From CAZAQB01 sp964487155 (GTDB lineage Bacteria; Pseudomonadota; Gammaproteobacteria; Nitrococcales; Nitrococcaceae): 64,000 nt of DNA. Below the pieces are notes generated by a model. The model made no database searches, was not told the origin of the DNA, and saw only the letters and a program-made list of their open reading frames with translations. Location: positions 17,476 through 81,475 of the forward strand of contig CAZAQB010000003.1 of NCBI GenBank assembly GCA_964487155.1. Direction: 5' to 3'. Below, piece by piece: positions 7,622 through 15,954 of the stretch. The position numbers and the translations under genes were made by a program. The first letter of the stretch is position 1. Each line of letters begins with the position of its first letter.

Positions 7622-8569
7622 ATGCTCAACGTCTACTCCCTCGGAGCAGCTGGCCTCAAGTCTATTGAACTGCCCAGCGGCGCGCGGCGGCGCGACCAGC
7701 CGATCTGGGTGGACCTGGTGGACCCGGAGGACGATGAGCGCGCCGAGGTGGAGGCCCTCTACCGGCAGCAGTTGCCGGAGACCGACGATGTGGAGGAAAT
7801 CGAAGCCAGCGCCCGCTGCTACCAGGACGAAACCGGCCTGCACATCAACTCGCTGTTCCTGCACGAATCCGAGGGCCGCTACCGGAACCTGAGCATCGGC
7901 TTCACCGTGAGCGGCGCACGGCTGTTCACGGTGCGCGAGAGGGAAATTCCCCCGTTCCGGTTGATGCGCATGCGCGCCCGGCGCAACCCGGACGTGGCCC
8001 GCGACTGCCTTGACATCATCCTGTCGGTTTTCGAGATCAAGATCGAGTACCTGGCCGACACGCTGGAAGATGTCTACCAGGGCCTGGAGAGGGTGAGCGC
8101 GCTGGTGCTGGAGGAAAACGACTGCGACCTGGAAGACGCCATCGACGAGCTCGGCCGCTACGAGGATATCAACGGCAAGATCCGGCTGTGCCTCATGGAC
8201 ACCCAGCGCTCCCTGGTCTTCCTGCTGCGCCGCGGCGGCATGAGCGACACCCAGAGGGAGGAGGCCCGGGACCTGCTGCGCGACATCGAGTCCCTGATCC
8301 CCCACAACAACTTCCTGTTCGACAAGGTGAACTTCCTGATGGACGCGGCCCAGGGATTCATCAGCATCGAGCAGAATCAGACCATCAAGATGTTCTCGGT
8401 GGTGGCGGTTGTGTTCCTGCCTCCCACCCTGATCGCCAGCATCTACGGCATGAACTTCGACGTCATGCCTGAGCTTGACTGGCCCTGGGGCTACCCCATG
8501 GCCCTGGTGCTGATGGTGCTCTCCGCCATCGCCCCGTTCGTGTACTTCAAGCGCAAGAACTGGCTGTAG
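7622..8569 (+). CDS. corA: CorA family magnesium/divalent cation transporter
   Basis: The 315-residue protein has a soluble N-terminal domain of about 250 residues rich in acidic residues, then two C-terminal membrane helices. The first helix ends in the selectivity motif YGMNF, and the second is followed by the basic tail YFKRKNWL, as in CorA channels. CorA forms a homopentamer that takes up Mg2+, sometimes Co2+ and Ni2+. The start at 7622 follows an AAGG at about ten bases; an in-frame upstream start at 7571 has no support. The gene is single, divergent from fetAB, and followed by repeats. Confidence 0.95.
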   Translation: MLNVYSLGAAGLKSIELPSGARRRDQPIWVDLVDPEDDERAEVEALYRQQLPETDDVEEIEASARCYQDETGLHINSLFLHESEGRYRNLSIGFTVSGARLFTVREREIPPFRLMRMRARRNPDVARDCLDIILSVFEIKIEYLADTLEDVYQGLERVSALVLEENDCDLEDAIDELGRYEDINGKIRLCLMDTQRSLVFLLRRGGMSDTQREEARDLLRDIESLIPHNNFLFDKVNFLMDAAQGFISIEQNQTIKMFSVVAVVFLPPTLIASIYGMNFDVMPELDWPWGYPMALVLMVLSAIAPFVYFKRKNWL

Positions 8570-8593
8570 GGGGCCGGGACGGCTGGGTATTGA

Positions 8594-8621
8594 GTACTAG
8601 GTACTAGGTACTAGGTACTCG
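8594..8621. repeat. Four tandem 7-bp repeats
   Basis: The unit GTACTAG occurs three times in a row and a fourth time as GTACTCG, directly downstream of corA. About 45 bases later comes GTACTCAGGCT (8665-8675), a word also found at 43163-43173 next to another REP-like element. The array may be part of a composite repeat with the palindrome at 8689-8783. Confidence 0.8.
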
Positions 8622-8688
8622 GTGAGTCTCGGGAACGGCGCGGCCCCATCGCAACGCCTGTCGCGTACTCAGGCTGTAGCCCGGAGAT

Positions 8689-8783
8689 GCCGGATGCGCT
8701 GCGCTTATCCGGCCTACGCTCCCCTCTCGACGCCGGAGCGCGGCCCGCGTAGGCCGGATAAGGCGCGCAGCGCCGCATCCGGC
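8689..8783. repeat. REP/BIME-like palindromic element, copy 1
   Basis: Two inverted arms face each other in the gap between convergent corA and the acyl carrier protein gene. The left arm begins GCCGGATGCGCTGCGCTTA and ends TCCGGCCTACG (8689-8718). The right arm is its approximate reverse complement (8747-8783), beginning CGCGTAGGCCGGATAAGGCG. Each arm is itself a hairpin. The right arm, read in reverse, matches the well-known enterobacterial REP pattern (GCCGGATGCGGCG, spacer, CTTATCCGGCCTAC). A second copy is at 25490-25590. Confidence 0.8.
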
Positions 8784-8839
8784 AAGGCCGCGCCAAACCC
8801 CGGCACGTGCCAATGCCCACTTCCGCCCAGTCCTTCCCC

Positions 8840-9103
8840 TCACGCCGCCTTGCGCAGGTATTCCACGCAACCCCGTGGACTGGACAGCAGCGGATACTTC
8901 TCCTCCGGGATCTTCACCGACAGGCGGTTCTCCAGGGCGGCCACGAAATCCAGGAAGTCCATGGAATCCATCTCCATCTGATCCCGGAAACTGCGCTCCG
9001 GGTCGAGTTGCTCCACCGCCGCCTCCGGCGCCACCTCGGCCAGCGCATCCCGAACTGCCTGCAGCAGCTTGTCATCGTCCACCGGTTCATCCTCCGTTGC
9101 CAT
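8840..9103 (-). CDS. Free-standing acyl carrier protein
   Basis: This acidic 87-residue protein is a phosphopantetheine carrier. The attachment Ser is Ser47 in the motif DSMDF (compare DSL/DSM in ordinary carriers), at the start of helix II, and the predicted four-helix pattern fits. It lies only five bases after the AMP-forming ligase gene on the same strand, so the ligase may load it. It is not in a fatty acid synthesis cluster, which suggests a dedicated role. Its cognate acyl group cannot be read from the sequence. Confidence 0.85.
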   Translation of the reverse strand: MATEDEPVDDDKLLQAVRDALAEVAPEAAVEQLDPERSFRDQMEMDSMDFLDFVAALENRLSVKIPEEKYPLLSSPRGCVEYLRKAA

Positions 9104-9108
9104 TGGTG

Positions 9109-10761
9109 TCAGTTGTTCCCCTGCTGCCCGGCGTCCGGCGCGGCGTCGAGCAGGGCGCGGCGCACGATCTTGCCGGAGCGGGTGTGGGGGAGGCGCTCGG
9201 CGAAGCGCACCTCCCGCGGCGCCAGCGCCGAGCCCAGCCGCCGCCGGGCATGGGCGATCAGCGTCCGTGACAGATCGTCTCCGGGTTGCCAGCCGGGGTT
9301 CAGGGTGACGTGGGCCCGGATCACCTGGCCGGCGACCGGGTCGGGTCGCCCCGCCACACCGGCCTCCGCCACCGCCGGGTGGCTCAGCAGGGCGGCCTCC
9401 ACCTCGAAGGGCCCCACCAGGTGCCCAGCGGTCTTGATCAGATCATCACCCCGGCCGAGGAACCAGTACCAGCCCCGGGCGTCCCGACGCACCCGGTCGC
9501 CGGTCAGGTACCACTCGCCTTCGAAGCACTGCCGGTAGCGCTCGGGCTGGCCCAGGTAAGCCCGGAACATCGACGGCCACGGAGTGCGCAGGGCCAGTTC
9601 CCCGGCCGCCTCACCGGCCGCAGGCACCGGCCGGCCGTCTGCTCCCGGCTGCATCACCGCGGCCTCGACCCCCGCCACCGGCCGGCCCATGGAACCCGGC
9701 GGGGTGCCGTCCCGGGACGCCAGCATGATGGCGCCGGTCTCGGTCTGCCACCAGGTGTCCCGCGGAGCCAGCCCGAGCTGGTCGGCGGACCAGCGGGCCG
9801 TCGCTGCGTCCAGGGGCTCGCCCACCGTGGCCAGCAGCCGCGGCCCGGCGTCCCGGTGCTGCCGCTTCACGCCGTGGCGGCGCAGCATGCGCAGGGCCGT
9901 GGGCGCGGTGTACCAGACGTCCGCCTCGCCGGCATCCAGGCGCTCCACCCAGCGCACCGGATCGAAACCCGCCTGATCCACCAGCACCGTGGCGCCCACC
10001 ACCAGGGGGGCGATCAGGCCGTAGGAGGTGCCGGTCACCCAGCCCGGGTCAGCCGTGCACCAGAAAGTGTCCCCGGGCTGCAGTCCAAGGACCGAGCGGG
10101 CCGTGGCCAGGTGGGCCACCACGGCCTCGTGGACGTGCAGCGCGCCCTTGGGCTGGCCGGTGGTACCACTGGTGAAGTGCAGCAGCGCCGGGGTCCCGGG
10201 GCCGGTGGGCGCCGGCGCAGTGCCCGCAGTGGCCTGTTCCAGCAGCCCCTCCAGGGCGTCCCGGCCGGCGGGGTCGCCCCGGCAGGTCAGTACCCTCTGC
10301 AGCCCCGGGACCTGGGCCGCCAGCCCAGCCAGCCGGCCCCGGGCCATGGCGTCCGTGGTGACCAGGAGCCGGGCCTCTCCGGCAGCCAGCCTAGCCGCTG
10401 CGGGTTCCGGTCCGAAAGCCGCGAACAGAGGACAGAACACGGCCCCGAAGTGCAGGCTCCCGAGGGCCACCACGAACACCTCCGGGCCCGGCGGCAGCAT
10501 GGCGAACACCCGCTCGCCGGGCTGCAGGCCGCACTGCTGCAGCACCGCGGCGAAGCGATGCGCCTGCTCCGCCAGTTTCCGGTAACGGAACTCCCGCGGC
10601 GGACCGTGCTCCGGCAGACAGCGCAGGGCGATCCGCTCGCCAGCGGGCCCGTGGGCGTGTCGGCCCAATGCCTCCCAGGCGATGTTGAGCCCCCCGCCGG
10701 GGAGACCGTCAAGGGTGGCGCGGGCCTGCTCCCAGACGCTCTGGCGTGCCTCGTTGACCAC
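9109..10761 (-). CDS. AMP-forming acyl-CoA synthetase (acetate-CoA ligase-like)
   Basis: This ANL-family enzyme of 550 residues resembles acetyl-CoA synthetase AcsA. It has the P-loop motif HFTSGTTGQPKGALHVH, a DTWWQTETG motif that shapes the adenylate pocket, YLTGDR with GRGDDLIKTAGHLVGP at the hinge, and near the C-terminus HTRSGKIVRR with the catalytic Lys531. Lysines in this TRSGK motif are the classic target of Pat-type acetyltransferases, and such an enzyme is encoded divergently next door. The GTG at 10761 is chosen because GAAGGAG lies five bases before it; an in-frame ATG at 10788 has only a distant AGGAG. The gene is followed by an acyl carrier protein gene after five bases. Substrate could be acetate, propionate or a related short acid. 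Confidence 0.88.
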   Translation of the reverse strand: MVNEARQSVWEQARATLDGLPGGGLNIAWEALGRHAHGPAGERIALRCLPEHGPPREFRYRKLAEQAHRFAAVLQQCGLQPGERVFAMLPPGPEVFVVALGSLHFGAVFCPLFAAFGPEPAAARLAAGEARLLVTTDAMARGRLAGLAAQVPGLQRVLTCRGDPAGRDALEGLLEQATAGTAPAPTGPGTPALLHFTSGTTGQPKGALHVHEAVVAHLATARSVLGLQPGDTFWCTADPGWVTGTSYGLIAPLVVGATVLVDQAGFDPVRWVERLDAGEADVWYTAPTALRMLRRHGVKRQHRDAGPRLLATVGEPLDAATARWSADQLGLAPRDTWWQTETGAIMLASRDGTPPGSMGRPVAGVEAAVMQPGADGRPVPAAGEAAGELALRTPWPSMFRAYLGQPERYRQCFEGEWYLTGDRVRRDARGWYWFLGRGDDLIKTAGHLVGPFEVEAALLSHPAVAEAGVAGRPDPVAGQVIRAHVTLNPGWQPGDDLSRTLIAHARRRLGSALAPREVRFAERLPHTRSGKIVRRALLDAAPDAGQQGNN

Positions 10762-10952
10762 TGCGGCTCCTTCGTACCCCTGTCCCATTCAAGTTCATTA
10801 AGCTCCTGTAAAAGTGGCATATCAATTACCCTGCCCCCTATCATGCCCGCTGACGCCCGGCCGATATTGATGCAGCGCAAGACAGCCGGCCGGAGCATAT
10901 GCGCTAATGTGCGCGGCCGTAACGCACCCGGAGCTAAGGACACCGCCCGCTC

Positions 10953-13661
10953 ATGACGATCCGCAACCTGCAGCACCTGTTCAAACCCGAGTCCATCGCC
11001 CTGATCGGGGCGAGCCGCCGGCCCCAGTCAGTGGGTTCGGTGCTGGCCCGCAACCTGCTCAAGTCGGGTTTCGAGGGCCCCATCATGCCGGTCAACCCCA
11101 AGGAGCGGGCCATCCACGGGGTGCTGGCCTATCCGGACATCGACAGCCTGCCGATGGTCCCCGACCTGGCAGTGATCAGCACGCCTCCGGACAGCGTGCC
11201 AGGCATCGTCGGGCAGCTGGCGGAGGCAGGCACCAAGGCCGCCGTGGTGATCACCGCGGGCTTCGGCGAAGGCGGCGACGACAAGGGCCATCAGTTGCGA
11301 CAGCAGATGCTGGATGCCGCCAAGCCCCACCTGCTGCGCATCGTCGGTCCCAACTGCCTGGGAATCCTGGTGCCCGGGGTGGGCCTCAATGCCAGCTTCG
11401 CCCATGTTACGCCGCGGCCGGGACGGCTGGCCTTCGTGACCCAGTCGGGCGCCATCGTCACCTCGGTGCTGGACTGGGCTGCCAGCCGCAACATCGGTTT
11501 CTCCCACCTGGTGTCCCTGGGTGACATGGCCGACGTGGACTTCGGCGACATGCTGGACTACCTGGCCAACGATCCCGAGACCCGGGCCATCCTGCTCTAC
11601 GTAGAGGCCATCACCGACGCCCGCAAGTTCATGTCGGCCGCCCGGGCGGCGGCACGCATGAAGCCGGTGCTGGTGGTGAAGGCCGGCCGCCACGCCGCCG
11701 GCGCCGCCGCAGCCGCCTCCCACACCGGCGCCCTGGCGGGTGCCGACGCCGTCTACGACGCCGCCTTCCGGCGCGCCGGCATGCTGCGGGTCTACAGCCT
11801 GGATGAGCTGTTCGCGGCGGTGGAGACCCTGGCCACCGCCGAGCCCGCCCACGGCGACCGCCTGGCGGTGCTCACCAACGGCGGCGGCATCGGCGTGCTG
11901 GCGGTGGACGCCCTCATGGACCACGACGGCCGGCTCGCGGAACTGAGCCCGGAAACCGTGAGCAAGCTCAACGAGGTGCTGCCGCCCACCTGGTCCAAGG
12001 GCAACCCGGTGGACATCATCGGCGACGCCCCGGGCAAGCGCTACGCGGACAGCCTGAAGATCCTCTCCGAGGCCAGGGAGCTGGACGCCATCCTGGTGCT
12101 GAACTGCCCCACCGCCATCACCGACAGCGCGGATGCCGCCGGCGGCGTGATCGAGGTGGTGAAAGAAATCCGCCAGCGGCCCTACGGCAAGCCCCGCCCG
12201 GCAGTGCTCACCAGCTGGGTGGGCGACCAGGCCCAGCAGGAGGCCCGGCGGCTGTTCGCCGAGAACCGCGTCTCAACCTTCAGCACACCGGAGGCCGCGG
12301 TGCGCGCCTTCACCCATATGGTCAACTACCGCCGCAGCCAGGAGAACCTGCTGGAGACCCCGGCCTCGGTGCCCGTGGAGTTCACCCCCAACATCGACGC
12401 CGCGCGCAAGGTGATCCAGCAGGCCCTGAGCGAGGAGCGCGAGTGGCTGAGCGAGCCGGAGGCCAAAGAGGTGCTGGCCGCCTACGGGGTGCCGGTGGTG
12501 CCGACCCGGGTGGCGCGCACCCCCGAGGAGGCGGCTTCCATCGCCGCCGAGTTCGGCGGCCCCATGGCGGTGAAGATCCTCTCGCCGGACATCACCCACA
12601 AGTCCGACGTGGACGGCGTGGCCCTGGACCTGGCGGGCCCTGCCGCCACCCGCAACGCCGCCAGGCACATGCTGGACAAGGTCGCGGAACACAAGCCTAA
12701 CGCCCGGGTGGAGGGCTTCAGCGTGCAGCCCATGGTGCACCGGCCGGGAGCTTACGAACTCATCGTCGGCGTCACCACCGACCCCCAGTTCGGCCCGGTG
12801 GTGCTGTTCGGCCAGGGCGGCACCGCCGTGGAGGTGGTACGGGACCAGGCTCTGGGCTTGCCGCCCCTGAACATGAAGCTGGCCCACGAACTGCTCTCCC
12901 GCACCCGCATCTTCGAGCAGCTGAAGGGCTTCCGTGGCCTGCCCTCGGTCAACCTGGACGCCCTCGCGCTGACCGTGATCCGCGCCGCCCAGCTGGCCAC
13001 CGACATCGCCGAGGTGGCGGAGCTGGACATGAACCCGTTGCTGGCGGACGAATACGGCGTGGTGGCCCTGGACGCGCGCATCAAGGTAGCGGCCACCGAG
13101 CAGTCCCCAGGCGAGCGGCTGGCCATCCGCCCCTACCCCAAGGAGCTGGAGGAGACCATCGCCACCGGCGACGGCCGCGAGCTGCTGCTGCGGCCCATCC
13201 TGCCCGAGGACGAGCCGGCCCTGCACGACGCCTTCGCGAAGATGACCCCGGAACAGATCCGGATGCGCTTCTTCGTGCCCATCAAGACCCTGAGCCACCT
13301 GACGGCCGCCCGCTACACCCAGATCGACTACGACCGGGAGATGACCCTGGTGCTCACGGACCCCGGCATCCCCGGCGAGACCCCCATGTACGGCACGGTG
13401 CGCATCTCCGCCGACCCGGACAACGAGCGCGCCGAGTACGCCATCCTGGTGCGCGACGACATGACCGGCATGGGGCTGGGCGTGCTGCTGATGCGGCGCA
13501 TCGTCGACTACTGCCAGCGCCGCGGCATCAAGGAGATCTTCGGCGACGTGCTGCGGGAGAACGAGACCATGCTGCGCGTCTGCGAGCGCCTGGGCTTCAA
13601 GCGCAACTCCAGCCCCGACGACCCCGGCATCGTGCGGGTGGCACTGCACCTGCAGGACTGA
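10953..13661 (+). CDS. pat: Bifunctional ADP-forming acyl-CoA synthetase-like / GNAT protein acetyltransferase (Pat/PatZ type)
   Basis: The 902-residue protein has the PatZ architecture: CoA-binding domain (about 1-130), two succinyl-CoA-ligase-like domains (about 145-460), an ATP-grasp domain (about 485-705, MAVKILSPDITHKSDVDGV) and a C-terminal GNAT domain (about 725-900, RDDMTGMGLGVLLMRRIVDY acetyl-CoA loop). PatZ acetylates and so inactivates AMP-forming acetyl-CoA synthetase. In enteric PatZ the synthetase part is dead because its phospho-His is lost; here SHTGALAG carries His257, the position used by active ADP-forming synthetases. The protein might therefore still catalyse acyl-CoA formation. 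It is divergent from an AMP-forming ligase bearing the TRSGK target motif. Confidence 0.9.
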   Translation: MTIRNLQHLFKPESIALIGASRRPQSVGSVLARNLLKSGFEGPIMPVNPKERAIHGVLAYPDIDSLPMVPDLAVISTPPDSVPGIVGQLAEAGTKAAVVITAGFGEGGDDKGHQLRQQMLDAAKPHLLRIVGPNCLGILVPGVGLNASFAHVTPRPGRLAFVTQSGAIVTSVLDWAASRNIGFSHLVSLGDMADVDFGDMLDYLANDPETRAILLYVEAITDARKFMSAARAAARMKPVLVVKAGRHAAGAAAAASHTGALAGADAVYDAAFRRAGMLRVYSLDELFAAVETLATAEPAHGDRLAVLTNGGGIGVLAVDALMDHDGRLAELSPETVSKLNEVLPPTWSKGNPVDIIGDAPGKRYADSLKILSEARELDAILVLNCPTAITDSADAAGGVIEVVKEIRQRPYGKPRPAVLTSWVGDQAQQEARRLFAENRVSTFSTPEAAVRAFTHMVNYRRSQENLLETPASVPVEFTPNIDAARKVIQQALSEEREWLSEPEAKEVLAAYGVPVVPTRVARTPEEAASIAAEFGGPMAVKILSPDITHKSDVDGVALDLAGPAATRNAARHMLDKVAEHKPNARVEGFSVQPMVHRPGAYELIVGVTTDPQFGPVVLFGQGGTAVEVVRDQALGLPPLNMKLAHELLSRTRIFEQLKGFRGLPSVNLDALALTVIRAAQLATDIAEVAELDMNPLLADEYGVVALDARIKVAATEQSPGERLAIRPYPKELEETIATGDGRELLLRPILPEDEPALHDAFAKMTPEQIRMRFFVPIKTLSHLTAARYTQIDYDREMTLVLTDPGIPGETPMYGTVRISADPDNERAEYAILVRDDMTGMGLGVLLMRRIVDYCQRRGIKEIFGDVLRENETMLRVCERLGFKRNSSPDDPGIVRVALHLQD

Positions 13662-13705
13662 TCAGGCAGCCCGGCCGGCGGGGGTGGCGCGGCCGAGTGG
13701 CCGCT

Positions 13706-13822
13706 CGCAGCCCGCCGTAGGGCAGGTTGCGGAGAAACCTGCCACTGGGCGGTCGCACGGAGGCGTTGCCCTGGGTCAGGCACGGACCCCGGCACCGACA
13801 CCGAGGCGTCTGGGATGTCGAC
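13706..13822. repeat. Dispersed intergenic hairpin element, copy 2
   Basis: This aligns gap-free with 5851-5967. Its hairpin (13721-13743) has arms GGCAGGTT and AACCTGCC and a seven-base purine-rich loop. It lies in the 427-base gap between pat and tag; no protein-coding content is apparent in the gap, and the reading frames that cross both copies share residues only because the DNA is related. Confidence 0.7.
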
Positions 13823-13982
13823 TGACGGTGCACCCTGGTCCGCGGGCGGGCGGCATCTCACGCGGCCGCCCGCGCCCACCAGGGGCCTGGCCCGGGCCCA
13901 TCATTCGACTGGCCTGAGGGCGTAGTCGGTTCCTCACGGCAACCGGCAGGGGCAGGGGGCCGCAGCGGCTCGTCTGAGAGAT

Positions 13983-14042
13983 GTCGGCTGCCAGGAGCAG
14001 CCGACCTACCGGTTGGCCCCATGTCGCGAGGCGACTTGGGGC
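13983..14042. other. Two adjacent stem-loops upstream of tag
   Basis: The first (13983-14005) has perfect eight-base arms GTCGGCTG and CAGCCGAC around a seven-base loop. The second (14016-14042) has twelve-base arms GCCCCATGTCGC and GCGACTTGGGGC with one T-T mismatch and a GAG loop. They stand 47 bases before the tag start and could act in the leader, as a terminator for pat, or as part of the repeat element; no T-tract follows. Confidence 0.5.
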
Positions 14043-14088
14043 AAACGCCACCGGATGCCGGGACATTCACGTTTTCAGGGAGTGCTCC

Positions 14089-14658
14089 GTGCCGCAACGC
14101 TGTGCCTGGTGCACCGACGACCCGCTCTACATCCGCTACCACGACAGCGAATGGGGCGTGCCCAGCCGCGACGACGCCCACCTGTTCGAGATGCTGCTGC
14201 TTGAAGGGGCCCAGGCGGGCTTGAGCTGGCTCACCATCCTGCGCAAGCGGGAAGGCTTCCGGCGCGCCCTGGCGGGCTTCGACCCGGAGCGCCTGGCGGG
14301 TTTCGGCGAGGCGCAGCTGGCCGCCTGCCTGGCGGACCCGGGCATCGTGCGCAATCGCCTGAAGCTGGAATCCGCCCGGGACAACGCCCGGGCCTACCTG
14401 GCCCTGCTGGAGGACGGCGGCAGTTTCGGCGATTACTTATGGGCATTCGTGGACGGGCGTCCCATCATCAATCACTGGCAATCGGCGGATCAGGTCCCCA
14501 CCCAGACGCCCTTGTCCCGGCGCGTCTCCCGCGACCTTCGCCAGCGGGGCTTCCGGTTCGTGGGCCCGACCATCTGCTATGCGTACCTGCAGGCCGTGGG
14601 CCTGGTGATGGACCACACCACGGACTGCTACCGCCACGCTGAGCTGGCGGCGGGCTGA
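14089..14658 (+). CDS. tag: DNA-3-methyladenine glycosylase I
   Basis: The 189-residue enzyme removes 3-methyladenine from alkylated DNA in base excision repair. The zinc-binding residues of the family are all present: Cys5, His18 (YHDSEWG), His176 and Cys180 (DHTTDCYRH). The conserved LEGAQAGLSWLTIL helix and NHW motif are also seen. The GTG start at 14089 gives the family length (E. coli 187 residues) and follows AGGGAG at good spacing; earlier in-frame starts would fall inside the upstream stem-loops. Confidence 0.93.
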   Translation: MPQRCAWCTDDPLYIRYHDSEWGVPSRDDAHLFEMLLLEGAQAGLSWLTILRKREGFRRALAGFDPERLAGFGEAQLAACLADPGIVRNRLKLESARDNARAYLALLEDGGSFGDYLWAFVDGRPIINHWQSADQVPTQTPLSRRVSRDLRQRGFRFVGPTICYAYLQAVGLVMDHTTDCYRHAELAAG

Positions 14659-14731
14659 CCGGGGCGTGGTCCCGTGCGCGCGCCGCCGCGGCTGGGTTAG
14701 CGACAGAGCAACCGCAGAGAATCCGACGTCC

Positions 14732-15952
14732 ATGGCGCAGGCCACCAGGCGCAGCGAGCCACCCCGGCAAGGCCCGGACCCGTCCGCGGCCGCCTCCGAG
14801 GTGGCCGGGCAGCGGCCCGCGGCTCCGGGTGAGTGCAAGACCAACGCCACCGTACGCTTGGACCCGAGCGAGGCCACCATCTGCTGTGAGGGCTGCTGGA
14901 CCCTGGAGGGGATCACCGATTTGAACCGGGGGTTCCGGCGCCTGTCACTGCCCGAATCCGGCCACTGGAAGCTGGACGCCGCGGGCATCGAGCGCCTGGA
15001 TACCGCCGGCGCCGTGATGCTCTGCCGGGTGATCACCGCCCTGCGCAAACGCGGTGTGGAAGTCGAGGTCGCCTCCGCCACCAAGGCCAATGCCGAGCTG
15101 TTCCGGCTGGCCAACAGCGGCGACTGGGAGAGCCAGCTGCACGTCCCCGAGCGTCCCGGGGGCCTGCTGCGCGACATCGGCGCCGCGACCGTGGGACGCT
15201 TCCAGTTGCTGGCGGGATTCCTCGAGTTCGTGGGCGAGACCGCGGCCGACACGCTGCCCCGGCTGCTCAAGCCCCACCGGCTGCGCTGGCGCCAGGTGCT
15301 GGGCGAGATTCAGACCGCGGGGGTCAACGCGCTGCCCATCCTGGGCCTGCTGTCCATGCTGGTGGGGCTGGTGATCGCCTACCAGGGAGGCATCCCGTTG
15401 CGCAGCTATGGCGCCAACATCTTCATCGTCGACCTGGTGGCGGTCACCACCCTGCGCGAGATGGCCCCCCTGCTCACGGCCGTCATCGTCGCCGGGCGCA
15501 CCGGCTCGGCCTATGCCGCGCAGCTCGGCACCATGAAGATCACCGAGGAGGTGGACGCGTTGCGCACCCTGGGCATCACACCGTTCGAGATGCTGGTGGT
15601 GCCGAAACTGCTGGGACTGCTGATCGTCATGCCGCTGCTCACGGTGTTCGCCGATCTGATGGGCATGGCGGGGGGCATGCTGGCGGCCCACTCCGTGCTG
15701 TCGGTGAGCTGGGATACGTTCCTGGAACGGGTACCCCAGGTCGTGGCGCCCAGCAGCTTCTGGGTCGGCATCGCCAAGGCGCCGGTGTTCGCCGTGCTGA
15801 TCGCCACCGTCGGCTGCTACCAGGGCCTGCGGGTTCAGGGCGGCACCGAGGCGGTGGGCCGGGCCACGACCACCGCCGTGGTGCAGGGCATATTCCTGGT
15901 CATCCTGGCGGACGCTGGTTTCTCAGTAGCCTTCGACCTGCTGGGGTTGTGA
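14732..15952 (+). CDS. STAS domain-containing MlaE family lipid ABC permease
   Basis: The 406-residue protein joins an N-terminal STAS-like domain (about 30-130, with the loop GIERLDTAGAVML) to an MlaE permease (about 140-405) with five or six membrane segments and the family stretches VNALPILGLLSMLVGLVIAYQ in parts, EVDALRTLGITP and GVGYCQ-like GCYQGLRV. MlaE permeases work with an MCE protein to move phospholipids between the membranes. In canonical Mla systems the STAS protein (MlaB) is separate; the fused form is known in the YrbE/DUF140 branch. It is the first of four overlapping or abutting genes. The ATG at 14732 is preferred over an in-frame start at 14666. Confidence 0.88.
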   Translation: MAQATRRSEPPRQGPDPSAAASEVAGQRPAAPGECKTNATVRLDPSEATICCEGCWTLEGITDLNRGFRRLSLPESGHWKLDAAGIERLDTAGAVMLCRVITALRKRGVEVEVASATKANAELFRLANSGDWESQLHVPERPGGLLRDIGAATVGRFQLLAGFLEFVGETAADTLPRLLKPHRLRWRQVLGEIQTAGVNALPILGLLSMLVGLVIAYQGGIPLRSYGANIFIVDLVAVTTLREMAPLLTAVIVAGRTGSAYAAQLGTMKITEEVDALRTLGITPFEMLVVPKLLGLLIVMPLLTVFADLMGMAGGMLAAHSVLSVSWDTFLERVPQVVAPSSFWVGIAKAPVFAVLIATVGCYQGLRVQGGTEAVGRATTTAVVQGIFLVILADAGFSVAFDLLGL

Positions 15953-15954
15953 GA

